This document shows, piece by piece, positions 26,108 to 35,451 of a stretch of 64,000 nucleotides of DNA. Source of the DNA: an uncultured Peptostreptococcaceae bacterium (GTDB lineage: Bacteria > Bacillota > Clostridia > Peptostreptococcales > Anaerovoracaceae); the NCBI GenBank assembly GCA_910588185.1, contig CAJUQR010000006.1, forward strand, positions 1 through 64,000. The letters are read 5' to 3'. The notes beneath the pieces are model-generated. The model searched no databases and was not told the origin of the DNA. It was given only the letters and a program-made list of their open reading frames with translations. The position numbers were made by a program, and so were the translations under genes. Each line of letters opens with the position of its first letter. The first letter of the stretch is position 1.

Positions 26108-27292
26108 TTAATGATGGAAAAGTCTAATTCCTGTCATCGCCATGACCATATCATATTTATTGCATGTCTCTATAACATTATCATCTCTTATGGAACCGCC
26201 TGGCTGCGCAATATAAGTTACGCCGCTCTTGGCTGCTCTTTCTATATTATCCCCAAACGGGAAGAATGCATCTGAACCAAGACATACTCCTTTAAGGCTT
26301 GCCAAATAAGCACGCTGTTCAGATCTCGGAAATTCTTCAGGCTTGCTTGTAAAAAGCTCCTGCCAGTTTCCTTCACCTATTACATCCTCAAAATCCTCTG
26401 ACAAATACACATCTATGGCATTATCTCTGTCAGGTCTCTTAATTTCATCTTTAAACGGCAAATTCAAAACTTTATCATGCTGTCTCAGGTGCCATTTGTC
26501 AGCCTTTTCACCTGCCAAACGAGTGCAGTGAATCCTTGATTGCTGTCCTGCACCCACACCGATAGTCTGTCCGCCTTCAGCATAACATACTGAATTAGAC
26601 TGAGTATATTTTAAAGTAATCAAAGCGATTATAAGGTCTCGCTTTGCCTCTTCTGTCATATTTTTATTATCAGTAACTATTTTTTTAAGCAACTGGCCAT
26701 CAATCTTAAGGTCGTTTCTGTTCTGCTCAAAAGTAATCCCGTAAACCTGCTTCTTTTCAGCAGATTCAGGAACATAAGAAGTATCTATTTTGATTACGTT
26801 ATATCCGCCTTTTCTCTTATTCTTCAAAATCTCAAGAGCCTCTTCATCATAATCAGGCGCAATTATTCCGTCAGAAACTTCTCTTGCAATCAACTTTGCA
26901 CATGTAACATCACACTTATCCGAAAGTGCAATCCAGTCTCCAAAGGAACTCATTCTGTCAGTTCCTCTCGCTCTTGCATAAGCTGTAGCAATGGGAGAAT
27001 CATCAAGACCCTCGATATCATCCACAAAAAAAGCCTTTTTCTGCTTTTCATTCATAGGAAGTCCTACTGCAGCTGAAGTCGGACTGACATGTTTAAACGA
27101 TGTGGCAGCGCACATTCCAAGAGCCTCTTTAACTTCTTTAACCAGCTGCCAGCTATTCATCGCATCAAGTAAATTTATGTATCCAGGTCTGCCGTTCAAT
27201 ATCTCTATCGGAAGATCTGAGCCATCGTTCATAAAAATTTTTGCAGGTTTTTGATTTGGATTGCACCCGTATTTTAACTCATATTCTTTCAT
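26108..27292 (-). CDS. purH: AICAR formyltransferase, stand-alone
   Basis: A 394-residue protein equal to the AICAR transformylase part of PurH without the N-terminal IMP cyclohydrolase domain. It starts ELKYGCNPNQKPA, has SFKHVSPTSAAVG with the catalytic K-H pair, the TQSNSVCYA segment, GAGQQSRIHC and SDAFFPFGDNIERAA. It formylates AICAR with 10-formyl-THF to give FAICAR. The missing ring-closing domain is supplied by the next gene downstream. ZMP (AICAR) is its substrate and also the ligand precursor of the riboswitch that controls the operon. Confidence 0.95.
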   Translation of the reverse strand: MKEYELKYGCNPNQKPAKIFMNDGSDLPIEILNGRPGYINLLDAMNSWQLVKEVKEALGMCAATSFKHVSPTSAAVGLPMNEKQKKAFFVDDIEGLDDSPIATAYARARGTDRMSSFGDWIALSDKCDVTCAKLIAREVSDGIIAPDYDEEALEILKNKRKGGYNVIKIDTSYVPESAEKKQVYGITFEQNRNDLKIDGQLLKKIVTDNKNMTEEAKRDLIIALITLKYTQSNSVCYAEGGQTIGVGAGQQSRIHCTRLAGEKADKWHLRQHDKVLNLPFKDEIKRPDRDNAIDVYLSEDFEDVIGEGNWQELFTSKPEEFPRSEQRAYLASLKGVCLGSDAFFPFGDNIERAAKSGVTYIAQPGGSIRDDNVIETCNKYDMVMAMTGIRLFHH

Positions 27293-27308
27293 AATTCACC
27301 GCCCGAAT

Positions 27309-28028
27309 CTATTTATTCTTATTTATAAGCTTACTGTTTACTTTTCCGGTTTTCAAATCTATGTATCTTACATAAATTGAAATCTTATTCTGTTCATTAA
27401 GGTTATCCCAAATATCATACATAAACTCTTCTATAGAATCAGGAACCGTAATTCTTCTTGGCTCTCCCTTGAATGTAGGCAGCGGATTTCCATCATGCTC
27501 ATAAGTATGTATAAAATGTCCTATACCGTTTATTGCAGGATATGAATAAGTATATCTGGCACAAGCGCTTCCCTCTTCATCAGCGCTTTTAAGAATACTC
27601 ATCTCATAAGAAAAATCATCATTATCCAAAGTAAGCATTGCGCTTATTCTAGGGGTCCAGTTAGGTCTGTCCGGTTCAAATTCTCTTGTCTTTAGAGCAT
27701 CTGAAAAACTTTTATTTTCTTTTACAAAATCATATATAGTATCTGTCTGATCTCCGTTAGTGACGATTACCTTGTTGTCAATCACTCTTAGCGGAGAATA
27801 GATTATCAAAGAAGGATCCTCTACCTTTGACTCGTCAAAAGGATAAATCACAACATCTTCCCCTTCTTCTCTAAAGACTCTGTTACGTGAATTTTCGCTT
27901 CTTCCCATTATGAAGTATGCAATAGCAGCTTTGCTTCCGTCAGCAGTCTTTCCGACTACAATTCCTCTGCCTGCATATGCATTATCTTTTATAACTTCTC
28001 CCATAGTTTTGGAAGTATATACATTCAT
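27309..28028 (-). CDS. IMP cyclohydrolase, PurO-like
   Basis: A 239-residue protein of the PurO-type IMP cyclohydrolase family, first known from archaea. It starts with AGRGIVVGKTADG and contains RSENSRNRVF and TPRISAM segments. The enzyme closes FAICAR to IMP, the last step of the pathway. It is placed between purN and the stand-alone AICAR transformylase, which lacks this domain, so the two genes together replace bifunctional PurH. Its ribosome binding site GGAGG lies inside the last codons of purN, implying translational coupling. Confidence 0.88.
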   Translation of the reverse strand: MNVYTSKTMGEVIKDNAYAGRGIVVGKTADGSKAAIAYFIMGRSENSRNRVFREEGEDVVIYPFDESKVEDPSLIIYSPLRVIDNKVIVTNGDQTDTIYDFVKENKSFSDALKTREFEPDRPNWTPRISAMLTLDNDDFSYEMSILKSADEEGSACARYTYSYPAINGIGHFIHTYEHDGNPLPTFKGEPRRITVPDSIEEFMYDIWDNLNEQNKISIYVRYIDLKTGKVNSKLINKNK

Positions 28029-28029
28029 C

Positions 28030-28638
28030 TTACCTGCCTCCTGCTATTTCCTTACAAATCTGCTGAGTTGCCTCAGGCAATATCTTCCACTCTGCTTCTT
28101 CCATAACTCTTCTTTGAAGAGTTTCAGGTGTATCTCCGTCTTGAACATAAACCGCTCTTTGCAATATGATTTGTCCGCCGTCAGTAACTTCATTTACAAA
28201 ATGAACTGTTGCTCCCGTTACTTTAACTCCATATTCCAGCGCCGCCTGATGAACACGAAGACCATAAAAACCTTTACCGCAAAAAGACGGTATCAAAGAC
28301 GGATGAACATTTATGATTCTGCCGTCATACCTGCCGGTAAAACTGCCGCTCAATATGCTCATAAATCCCGCCAATACGATTAAATCTATTTTATTTTCAT
28401 CAAGTAAATCTATAAGTTTGCCTTCGTAGCTATCTTGAGAATCGAAATCTTTGCGCAGGACTACTTCAGATGCTATACCGTTTTGCTGTGCTCTTGTAAG
28501 AGCATAAGCATCTTTTTTGCTGGCAACAACGAGAACAATTTCGCCGTCTTTAATGATGCCATTCTTTTGTGCATTTATCAACGCCTGCAAATTGGTTCCT
28601 CCGCCGGAAACAAATACCGCAATTCTTGCCTTTAGCAT
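28030..28638 (-). CDS. purN: Phosphoribosylglycinamide formyltransferase
   Basis: A 202-residue GART enzyme that formylates GAR using 10-formyl-THF. Visible motifs are [13 protein letters not shown] at the N-terminus, the catalytic segment [10 protein letters not shown], and [16 protein letters not shown]. Its 5' end overlaps the purM 3' end by seven bases. It is one of two formyl-THF-dependent steps in the operon. Confidence 0.97.
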   Translation of the reverse strand: MLKARIAVFVSGGGTNLQALINAQKNGIIKDGEIVLVVASKKDAYALTRAQQNGIASEVVLRKDFDSQDSYEGKLIDLLDENKIDLIVLAGFMSILSGSFTGRYDGRIINVHPSLIPSFCGKGFYGLRVHQAALEYGVKVTGATVHFVNEVTDGGQIILQRAVYVQDGDTPETLQRRVMEEAEWKILPEATQQICKEIAGGR

Positions 28639-29675
28639 ATTACCACCTTTTCATCGGATTTAATGATTTCACCGATTATATATGCATCTTCTCCTGCACC
28701 CTTTAAAATCTCAAGAGCCTTATCAGCTTCCTCTTTGCCGACTACTACACTCATTCCTATACCCATGTTGAAAGTATTGAACATATCATGTTCAGGAATG
28801 TTTCCTGTCTCAGCAATCAATTTAAAAATAGAAAGTATTTTAAGTGAAGCCTTATCTATTTTAGCACAGTATCCGTCCGGAATACTTCTCGGTATATTTT
28901 CATAAAAACCGCCGCCCGTTATATGGGATACAGCTTTAACTTCTACATGTTTAAACAGCTCAACCATAGACTTGACATATATCTTAGTCGGAGTCAGAAG
29001 AGTTTCTCCAAGAGATGCACCGCCCAAAGCTTCAACCGGAGCCTTAAGATCTGTATTTTCTACGTCAAAAACTTTTCTAACCAGTGAAAATCCATTGGAA
29101 TGAACGCCGCTTGATGCAAGTCCGATTATGACGTCCCCTTCTTTGACCTTAGTCTTGTCAAGTACCTTTGCCTTATCCACTGCACCCACGGAAAATCCAG
29201 CCAAGTCATATTCATCTTCGCTGTAAAATCCCGGCATTTCGGCAGTTTCACCGCCTATAAGCTCGCACCCTGACTGAACACAGCCTTCTGCAATACCTGA
29301 AACTATTTGGGCAATCTTTTCAGGATAGTTTTTGCCGCAGGCGATATAATCAAGGAAAAACAATGGTTTTGCACCACAGCAGATTATATCGTTTACACAC
29401 ATGGCAACGCAATCTATACCAACTGTGTCATGCTTGTCCATCAAAAATGCCATCTTGAGTTTTGTTCCAACGCCGTCAGTGCCGCTTACGAGCACAGGTT
29501 TTGGCATATCTGTAATATCCAGCTCAAACAGACCTCCAAAGCCTCCGATGTCCTCACTCTTTCCTGCTGTCATGGTTCTTGCAATATGCTGTTTCATCAG
29601 CTCTACCGCTTTGTATCCGGCTGTAATATCCACGCCGGCTGCCGCATAACTGTCCGATCTCGATTTAGTGTTCAT
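28632..29675 (-). CDS. purM: Phosphoribosylformylglycinamidine cyclo-ligase
   Basis: A 347-residue AIR synthetase. It starts [18 protein letters not shown] and has [23 protein letters not shown] and [10 protein letters not shown], all typical. It closes FGAM to AIR with ATP. The ATG at 29675 is used because AAAGGA lies before it; the frame stays open nine codons further upstream but those codons overlap the end of purF. The purF stop is at 29681, so translation is probably coupled. Confidence 0.97.
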   Translation of the reverse strand: MNTKSRSDSYAAAGVDITAGYKAVELMKQHIARTMTAGKSEDIGGFGGLFELDITDMPKPVLVSGTDGVGTKLKMAFLMDKHDTVGIDCVAMCVNDIICCGAKPLFFLDYIACGKNYPEKIAQIVSGIAEGCVQSGCELIGGETAEMPGFYSEDEYDLAGFSVGAVDKAKVLDKTKVKEGDVIIGLASSGVHSNGFSLVRKVFDVENTDLKAPVEALGGASLGETLLTPTKIYVKSMVELFKHVEVKAVSHITGGGFYENIPRSIPDGYCAKIDKASLKILSIFKLIAETGNIPEHDMFNTFNMGIGMSVVVGKEEADKALEILKGAGEDAYIIGEIIKSDEKVVIC

Positions 29676-29680
29676 TTTAC

Positions 29681-31105
29681 TTATTCCTTTCCACTCCAGC
29701 AATATGTGCAGAGCTTACATGGTTCTATTCCTATAGCCTTTATGATTCCTTCAAGAGATTGAAATTCAAGGGATGCAAAGTTGAATTTTTTACATATTGC
29801 TTCCCTCAGTGCTCTTCCTCTATCTGTATTTGAATCACTGTATTCTTCTATATGTTTTTGTCCTTCGTCACCTTCAAGTTCTTGGATTACTCTTCTTGCC
29901 AAAAGTTCCATATCTCCTCTTCCTCTTGAAAAGTTTAAGAACTTACATCCATACATTATAGGAGGACATGCGGAACGCATATGTACTGCCTTTGCGCCAT
30001 TGTCATATAAGAATTCGACAGTTTCTTTGAGCTGCGTGCCCCTTACGATGGAGTCATCCACAAAGAGCAAGTTTTTATCCTGAATCAGTTCATGAACAGG
30101 AATCTGCTTCATCTTTGCCACTTTGTCTCTTTCTTTCTGATTTGCAGGCATAAAGCTTCTCGGCCACGTAGGCGTATACTTTATGAAAGGACGTGCAAAA
30201 GGTATATCACTCTTGTTAGCATAGCCTATGGCATGAGGAGTTCCTGAATCCGGTACTCCGCCCACGTAGTCGATATCGCTTATATTTCCCTTTTCCATAT
30301 CGCTGGCCGCCATGATTTCACCATTGCGGCAGCGCATTGCTTCAACATTGACGCCTTCATAGTTAGACGTAGGATAACCGTAATAAGACCAGAGAAATGC
30401 GCATATTTTCATCTCTTTTCCTGCCGGAGCCAGCTGTTTAACGCCATCAGCAGTAATCTCGACAATTTCTCCGGGTCCAAGCTCGCTGTCATCTTCGTAT
30501 CCAAGCTTAGTATAGGCAAAAGACTCAAAAGACACACAGTATCCCTCGTCAGATTTACCTATATGAACAGGAATCCTGCCAACTTTGTCCCTTGCGGCAA
30601 TTATGCTTCCTTTGTCAGTCAAAATCAAAATCGAAGCAGTTCCTTCTATAGAATCCTGAGCATATTTGATGCCTTCAACAAAGTCCTTTTTCTGGCTTAT
30701 AAGAGCCGCCACCAGCTCAGTATTGTTTACAGCGCCGCCTGTCATGGAATCAAAATGTCCGCCGCTTACTTCAAGATACTTATCTATCAAATCCTTTGCA
30801 TTATTTATAATCCCTATTATGCATATAGCGTATGTGCCAAGATGTGAACGAATAAGAAGAGGCTGCGGATCTGAGTCGCTTATACAGCCTATTGCAGCCT
30901 TTCCTTTCATTTCATCAAATATATTCTCAAATTTAGTTCTGAACGGCGAGTTCTCAATATTATGAATTTCCCTCTGCAAACCTATTGTCTCGTCATAAGC
31001 AGCAAGTCCGCCGCGTCTTGTTCCAAGGTGTGAATGATAATCCACACCAAAGAACACATCTACCATACAATCGTTTTTAGAGGCAACTCCGAAAAATCCA
31101 CCCAT
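29681..31105 (-). CDS. purF: Amidophosphoribosyltransferase with non-canonical glutaminase domain
   Basis: A 474-residue PurF homologue. The phosphoribosyltransferase half is intact, with the PRPP loop [11 protein letters not shown] and a following [10 protein letters not shown]. The glutaminase half is odd: true PurF exposes a nucleophilic cysteine after Met removal (MCGI-type start), but this protein starts MGGFFGV, placing Gly at that position. The usual HNGN-type motif is also replaced (IIGIINN). The start at 31105 is firm, with AGGAGG before it. So glutamine hydrolysis by the standard mechanism is unlikely and ammonia could be the nitrogen donor. It is the only purF in the window; similar sequences are, as far as I recall, known in Bacteroidetes and Clostridia. 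Confidence 0.85.
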   Translation of the reverse strand: MGGFFGVASKNDCMVDVFFGVDYHSHLGTRRGGLAAYDETIGLQREIHNIENSPFRTKFENIFDEMKGKAAIGCISDSDPQPLLIRSHLGTYAICIIGIINNAKDLIDKYLEVSGGHFDSMTGGAVNNTELVAALISQKKDFVEGIKYAQDSIEGTASILILTDKGSIIAARDKVGRIPVHIGKSDEGYCVSFESFAYTKLGYEDDSELGPGEIVEITADGVKQLAPAGKEMKICAFLWSYYGYPTSNYEGVNVEAMRCRNGEIMAASDMEKGNISDIDYVGGVPDSGTPHAIGYANKSDIPFARPFIKYTPTWPRSFMPANQKERDKVAKMKQIPVHELIQDKNLLFVDDSIVRGTQLKETVEFLYDNGAKAVHMRSACPPIMYGCKFLNFSRGRGDMELLARRVIQELEGDEGQKHIEEYSDSNTDRGRALREAICKKFNFASLEFQSLEGIIKAIGIEPCKLCTYCWSGKE

Positions 31106-31139
31106 TATTTCCTCCTGTTTCCTTGCTTCTTCACCATTT

Positions 31140-31826
31140 CTATGCAAAGAAAAGCTCGGAAAGTGTCATAGGGTCTATGTATTGACCGTCTTTATAAACA
31201 CGCATGTTTCCTGATGCGATTTCATCGATTAACATAACTTTGCCGTCTTTATCATATCCGAATTCAAACTTGATATCATAAAGAACAAGACCTTTTTCTT
31301 TAAGATCATCAGCGACAATCTGAGTAATCTGCTGAGTCATAGTCTTAATATCTTCATACTGTTCTTCGCTCATAATACCAAGAGCAACCAACGCATCTTT
31401 AGTTACCAGCGGATCACCTTTTTCGTCATTTTTAAAAGTAGTTTCAACATATGCAGGAAGGTCTGCTCCTTCTTCGATATATTCTCCGTAACGGCGAGTG
31501 AAACTTCCTACAGCTTTGTGACGGCAGATAACTTCAAGACCTTTTCCGAACACTTTTGCAGGAAGAACTTCCATAGTAGTGTTTGCCAAATCTGCGCTCA
31601 CATAGTGAGTCTTGATACCTGCTGCATTGACTTTTTCAAAGAAATATATGGACATACGAAGGTTTACATCTCCTACTCCGTCAATAGTAAGTCCAACTGA
31701 ATTTTCACCTGGATCGAAAACTCCGTCTTTTCCGGTGCAGTCATCTTTAAACTTTAAAAGATAATTTCCATTGTCAAGTGCAAATACATTTTTAGTTTTT
31801 CCTGTGTAAACAAGTGTCTTTTCCAT
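31140..31826 (-). CDS. purC: SAICAR synthase
   Basis: A 228-residue SAICAR synthetase. It starts with YTGKTKNVF, carries [24 protein letters not shown], the [11 protein letters not shown] motif and [13 protein letters not shown], as in the family. It joins CAIR and aspartate using ATP. It follows purE by 36 bases and precedes purF by 34, in the biosynthetic operon. AAGGAG precedes the start. Confidence 0.97.
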   Translation of the reverse strand: MEKTLVYTGKTKNVFALDNGNYLLKFKDDCTGKDGVFDPGENSVGLTIDGVGDVNLRMSIYFFEKVNAAGIKTHYVSADLANTTMEVLPAKVFGKGLEVICRHKAVGSFTRRYGEYIEEGADLPAYVETTFKNDEKGDPLVTKDALVALGIMSEEQYEDIKTMTQQITQIVADDLKEKGLVLYDIKFEFGYDKDGKVMLIDEIASGNMRVYKDGQYIDPMTLSELFFA

Positions 31827-31862
31827 CGTTTTAATCTCCTTATGTGAATATAAAATAATTAT

Positions 31863-32351
31863 CTAAAATCTTGACGATATGTCAGCATCTTTTGCTAAAA
31901 CTTTTTTAGCGTCAGCTTCTCTTTTTGCCTGAAGTTTTGCCGCAAGCTCATCATCTTCTATAGCTATCATCTGACATGAAAGTAAAGCGGCATTGACTGC
32001 GCCATCAATGGCAACCGTAGCTACAGGTATCCCTGAAGGCATCTGAACGGTTGACAACAGAGCATCAATGCCATCTAAATTTGATGATTTTACAGGTACC
32101 CCTATTACAGGCAGGCAAGTATTTGCCGCAAGAGAACCTGCCAGATGTGCAGCCTTGCCGGCGAATGCTATAATTGCTCCAAAGCCCTTTTCCTTTGCTG
32201 TACGTGAAAATTCCGCTGCCTCTACAGGTGTCCTGTGGGCTGAGTAAACATGTACTTCAAAAGGCACTCCAAGCTCTTTAAGAGTATCCACAGCTTTCTC
32301 TGCTATAGGCAAATCGCTGTCAGAACCCATTACAATTCCAATCTTTTTCAT
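31863..32351 (-). CDS. purE: Phosphoribosylaminoimidazole carboxylase PurE subunit
   Basis: A 162-residue PurE with GSDSD (9-13), SAHRTP (38-42) and a GKAAHLAG loop (65-72). The frame is open 56 codons further upstream, but that stretch is the ZTP riboswitch and its terminator, so the ATG at 32351 is the true start. SAHRTP is like class I PurE (N5-CAIR mutase), yet no purK is in the window and the loop has lysine where class I usually has glycine, so direct carboxylation of AIR is possible. It is the first gene of the operon and is under riboswitch control. Confidence 0.93.
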   Translation of the reverse strand: MKKIGIVMGSDSDLPIAEKAVDTLKELGVPFEVHVYSAHRTPVEAAEFSRTAKEKGFGAIIAFAGKAAHLAGSLAANTCLPVIGVPVKSSNLDGIDALLSTVQMPSGIPVATVAIDGAVNAALLSCQMIAIEDDELAAKLQAKREADAKKVLAKDADISSRF

Positions 32352-32412
32352 GATGGTCCTCCTATCTGTAATACATCTCATTCTTGCATTTAAGATTGTT
32401 TTAACCTGCCAA

Positions 32413-32459
32413 CAAAAAAAGGGTATATTTGTCCCTCCTTGCAAGGAACAAATACACCC
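32413..32459 (-). terminator. Riboswitch-controlled intrinsic terminator of the purine operon
   Basis: On the minus strand the arms GGGTGTATTTGTTCC and GGGACAAATATACCC form a long stem around CAAGGA, followed by seven T. The first three bases are the last GGG of the ZTP aptamer, so ligand-bound aptamer and terminator exclude each other. Confidence 0.93.
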
Positions 32460-32521
32460 AGACGGTCGGCTATCTAAGCTTCCTGCTTCCTTGCGGTTAT
32501 CCGCATTTCCGTCAGTCACAA
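32457..32521 (-). promoter_or_regulatory. ZTP (pfl) riboswitch aptamer
   Basis: The minus strand shows GTGACTGACGG, a hairpin TGCGG-ATAA-CCGCA, AGGAAGC, and GCCGACCGTCTGGG. GACGG pairs with CCGTC. This is the conserved order of the pfl motif, which senses ZTP/ZMP, the alarmone for low 10-formyl-THF. The next element is a terminator sharing the CTGGG end, so binding should switch the operon on, raising purine synthesis capacity when ZMP accumulates. Confidence 0.92.
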
Positions 32522-32542
32522 AAAGCTGTTCACTGTATTTTT

Positions 32543-32572
32543 ATTATACCAATATTACAAAATCCTTGTCAA
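32543..32572 (-). promoter_or_regulatory. Promoter of the purine operon
   Basis: The minus strand has consensus TTGACA (32572-32567), an 18-base spacer and consensus TATAAT (32548-32543). Transcription would start near 32535, about 15 bases before the ZTP aptamer. Confidence 0.9.
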
Positions 32573-33099
32573 GGGAAAACAGGCAAATGGAGTTATTTTT
32601 ACGGCACAAAATCAGACCGTGCGAAAACGTTCCACGCATTTGAAAAAACACAAAATACAAGAGAAATTACAACATCGACAGAATTCGACACGGATTTTTA
32701 ATGTTAATTTAACTGAAATGTTGTAACTTTACGAAAAAATATAAAAAATTACAACATCGATAACCCCTCCACAAAACTCAAGAATAAAATATGAAATAAT
32801 ATTTAATTCATCTCCCGAAAAAGACGCAATTTTGAAGTAATTTTCGGGGTCAGACCCCGAAAATCTTTGTTTTTTCATTAAGTTTGCAGGGTACGAAACT
32901 TGATAAAATCGTATTTTTTATTTTCATATGGTTCATATAGTACGTATTTTTAAAAATTTCAAAAGATTTACCCCTGCAAATTTCGGAATTTTGACATGTT
33001 TTTCGGGGACACCCCCTGCTAAATCTCCATTATTTTTCAATTCTTCGTGGTTTTGATTTCATTCTCCGGGAAATAAAATTTGTCTACAAAATCCAAAAC
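32573..33099. other. Intergenic region upstream of purE promoter
   Basis: About 530 bases without a gene. AAATTACAACATCGA occurs exactly twice (32664-32678 and 32746-32760), with an inverted partial copy (ATGTTGTAA) near 32718. The right half carries repeat copy A (32840-33023). Short frames here on the plus strand have no ribosome binding site and cover the repeat. Confidence 0.6.
32840..33023 (+). repeat. Dispersed intergenic repeat, copy A
   Basis: This stretch aligns by hand with 58654-58829 (copy B) at roughly 80-85 percent over about 176 bases in the same orientation. It begins with a perfect palindrome of two 12-bp arms around one base (32840-32864, core GGGGTC-A-GACCCC). TTTGCAGGG (32883-32891) and CCCTGCAAA (32972-32980) form an inverted pair inside it, and TTTTTCGGGG lies at the far end. 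No coding potential is conserved between copies. It could be a small non-autonomous mobile element or a structured RNA. Confidence 0.8.
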
Positions 33100-33140
33100 A
33101 AAAAATTGTCTGCCCTGCGCAAACTAGTGCAAGACGGACA
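33100..33140 (-). terminator. Terminator after sstT
   Basis: An imperfect stem (TTGTCCGTCTTGC with GCAGGGCAGACAA) on the minus strand is followed by TTTTTTG, ten bases past the sstT stop. Confidence 0.65.
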
Positions 33141-33149
33141 AAACAAATT

Positions 33150-34358
33150 CTATTTTTTTCTCTTTGCCGCTATATCAGCTGCCGCTGTAAATAACACATC
33201 TGTAGATGAATTAAGCGCAGTTTCACAGGAATCCTGGATAACTCCTATTATAAATCCAACGCCAACCACCTGCATAGCCAAATCGTTGGAAATTCCAAAC
33301 AGAGAACATGCCAGCGGAATCAAAAGCAACGAGCCTCCTGCAACGCCTGAAGCACCACATGCACTTACAGCAGATAGGACACATAATATTATAGCTGTTC
33401 CAAGGTCAACTGAAACTCCCAGTGTATTAGCTGCCGCTAATGTCAAAATAGATATGGTTACTGCTGCTCCTCCCATGTTAATGGTAGCTCCAAGAGGAAT
33501 CGATATAGAATACGTATCCTTATCAAGACCAAGCTCCTCACAAAGTCTCATGTTTACAGGTATGTTTGCTGCTGAACTTCTAGTAAAAAATGCCGTTATT
33601 CCACTGTCTTTCAAACACTTAAGCACCAACGGATAAGGATTTTTTCTTATGTTTATATACACTATCAGCGGATTTACTATCAAAGCCACAAAGGCCATCG
33701 TTCCTACCAAAAGCAATATCAGCTTACCATATCCAAGCAGCGTTTCAATACCACTTGTTGCTATAGAATTAAACACCAGTCCCATTACGCCAAGCGGTGC
33801 AAATTTTATAACCCATCTTACTGCCTGCGATACAGCCTCCGAAATGTCACTGAGCACATTTTTTGTACCGTCAGACGCATGTCTGAGTGCTATACCTAAG
33901 ATAATAGCCCATGCAAGTATTCCTATATAATTTGCGTTCATAAGCGCAGATACAGGATTTGACACAACATTAAATATCAAAGTCTTTAGCACTTCGCCTA
34001 TACCTCCGGGCGGGACAGCTTCTTCTGAACCTGCCGGCAAAACCAATTCCAGCTTAAATACAAAGCTGGCAATAACCGCAGCAGTCCCGGCCAAAAAAGT
34101 TCCAAGCACATATAGTCCTACTATAGACTTCATGTTAGTCTTTTGTCCTGCCTTATGCTGTGAAATAGCCGCCATGACCAAAAATAACACAAGCACCGGT
34201 GCAATCGCCTTTAATGCACCGACAAACAGTTCTCCGAAAATAGTAATTCCGGCAAGCTGCTTTGGTAGCGCCAATGCCAAAATTATACCTATAACAAGAC
34301 CTATGATTATCTGCTTGACCAGACTCATCTTGTTCCAACCTTTAAGTAAATTCTTCAA
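33150..34358 (-). CDS. sstT: Serine/threonine sodium symporter
   Basis: A 402-residue dicarboxylate/amino acid:cation symporter of the SstT branch, with about eight membrane segments and two hairpins. [20 protein letters not shown] and [13 protein letters not shown] are the substrate and sodium site motifs, and [14 protein letters not shown] the second hairpin. It imports serine and threonine with sodium. A TTG start at 34358 is proposed, since AAAGGAGAAGG lies before it, whereas the in-frame GTG at 34379 overlaps that site. It ends a likely three-gene operon with the aldo/keto reductase and YeiH-like exporter. Confidence 0.92.
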   Translation of the reverse strand: MKNLLKGWNKMSLVKQIIIGLVIGIILALALPKQLAGITIFGELFVGALKAIAPVLVLFLVMAAISQHKAGQKTNMKSIVGLYVLGTFLAGTAAVIASFVFKLELVLPAGSEEAVPPGGIGEVLKTLIFNVVSNPVSALMNANYIGILAWAIILGIALRHASDGTKNVLSDISEAVSQAVRWVIKFAPLGVMGLVFNSIATSGIETLLGYGKLILLLVGTMAFVALIVNPLIVYINIRKNPYPLVLKCLKDSGITAFFTRSSAANIPVNMRLCEELGLDKDTYSISIPLGATINMGGAAVTISILTLAAANTLGVSVDLGTAIILCVLSAVSACGASGVAGGSLLLIPLACSLFGISNDLAMQVVGVGFIIGVIQDSCETALNSSTDVLFTAAADIAAKRKK

Positions 34359-34397
34359 CTTTCCTTCTCCTTTTCTCACGATAATTTGCTAAATTTA

Positions 34398-35429
34398 CTA
34401 AGCGTTAACTTTTACTTCCCCAGCCAATACTTTTTTATAGTCTTCATAATTTTTCTTCAAAAGCTGGGGTATCGGAAGCTCATACGGACATTTGGTCATA
34501 CACGCTCCGCATTCCATACAAGTTTCAATCTTTTCCATTTCTTTTTGCCATCTTTCTTCAAGAAAATTTTTAGACGGAGAGCGTCTTATCATCAAAGACA
34601 TTCTGGCACACTGATTTATGACTATCTCCTGAGGGCATGGCATACAATATCCGCATCCTCTGCAAAAGTCTCCATCAAGTTCTTTTATATCGTTTGCAAT
34701 TATTTGCGAAAGTTCATCATTCATAACCGGCGTGTCATTCATACAAGAAAGCCATTCCTCAAGCTCACTTTCTCTTTGAATTCCCCATATAGGCAATACA
34801 TTTTCAAATTGTCCTATAAATGCGTATGCTGCTTTATAATTATTTATTAGTCCTCCTGCAAGAGCTTTCATGGCTATAAAGCCCATATTCTTTTCTTTGC
34901 ATCTTTCAATCAGCTTCTTTTCTCTTTCCCCGGAAAGGTAACTAAACGGAAACTGCATTGTAGCATAAAGCCCTGATTCTACACATTCTTCCGCAACGCC
35001 AATTTTGTGGCACGTGATTCCTATATTGCGTATCAAACCTTGACGTTTAAAATCTTCCATAAGTTCATACATACCGCTGCCATCCTCCGGCACAATGCAC
35101 CTGTCTGCCAAATGAAACTGATAAACATCTATGTAGTCCGTCTTCATGTTTTTAAGGGACGTTTCCAGATGTCTCTTCATATCTTCTGTATTTTTAGCGC
35201 CGGTCTTGGTAGCTATAAATATGTTTTTTCTCACATCTGACAGAGCCATTCCTATCTTGCTTTCACTATCAGTATATGCATTAGCAGTATCAAAGAAAGT
35301 CATTCCTCCTTCATAAGCTCTGCGAAGAATTTTAACGGCTGTTTCATCGCTGCATCTCTGGACAGGGAGCGCTCCAAATCCATTCTGCGGAGTTACGATT
35401 CCTGTCTTTCCCAATTTAAGGTGCCTCAT
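34398..35429 (-). CDS. Aldo/keto reductase with 4Fe-4S ferredoxin-like C-terminus
   Basis: A 343-residue protein. Residues about 1-250 are an aldo/keto reductase barrel (FFDTANAYTDSE, TKTGAKNTEDM with the catalytic lysine, DVYQFHLAD). The C-terminus carries two cysteine clusters, CRGCGYCMPCP and CMECGACMTKCP, for iron-sulfur clusters, a layout common in anaerobes. The physiological substrate is unknown. Start at 35429 follows AAAGGAG; the longer frame overlaps the upstream gene. It is 22 bases after the yeiH-like gene. Confidence 0.88.
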   Translation of the reverse strand: MRHLKLGKTGIVTPQNGFGALPVQRCSDETAVKILRRAYEGGMTFFDTANAYTDSESKIGMALSDVRKNIFIATKTGAKNTEDMKRHLETSLKNMKTDYIDVYQFHLADRCIVPEDGSGMYELMEDFKRQGLIRNIGITCHKIGVAEECVESGLYATMQFPFSYLSGEREKKLIERCKEKNMGFIAMKALAGGLINNYKAAYAFIGQFENVLPIWGIQRESELEEWLSCMNDTPVMNDELSQIIANDIKELDGDFCRGCGYCMPCPQEIVINQCARMSLMIRRSPSKNFLEERWQKEMEKIETCMECGACMTKCPYELPIPQLLKKNYEDYKKVLAGEVKVNA

Positions 35430-35451
35430 ATAAGCTCTCCTTTCGTTTTCA

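Noticed and set aside
32352..32519. 56-codon N-terminal extension of PurE
   Set aside because: This stretch is the ZTP aptamer and terminator; the ribosome binding site is directly before the ATG at 32351, where the PurE domain begins.
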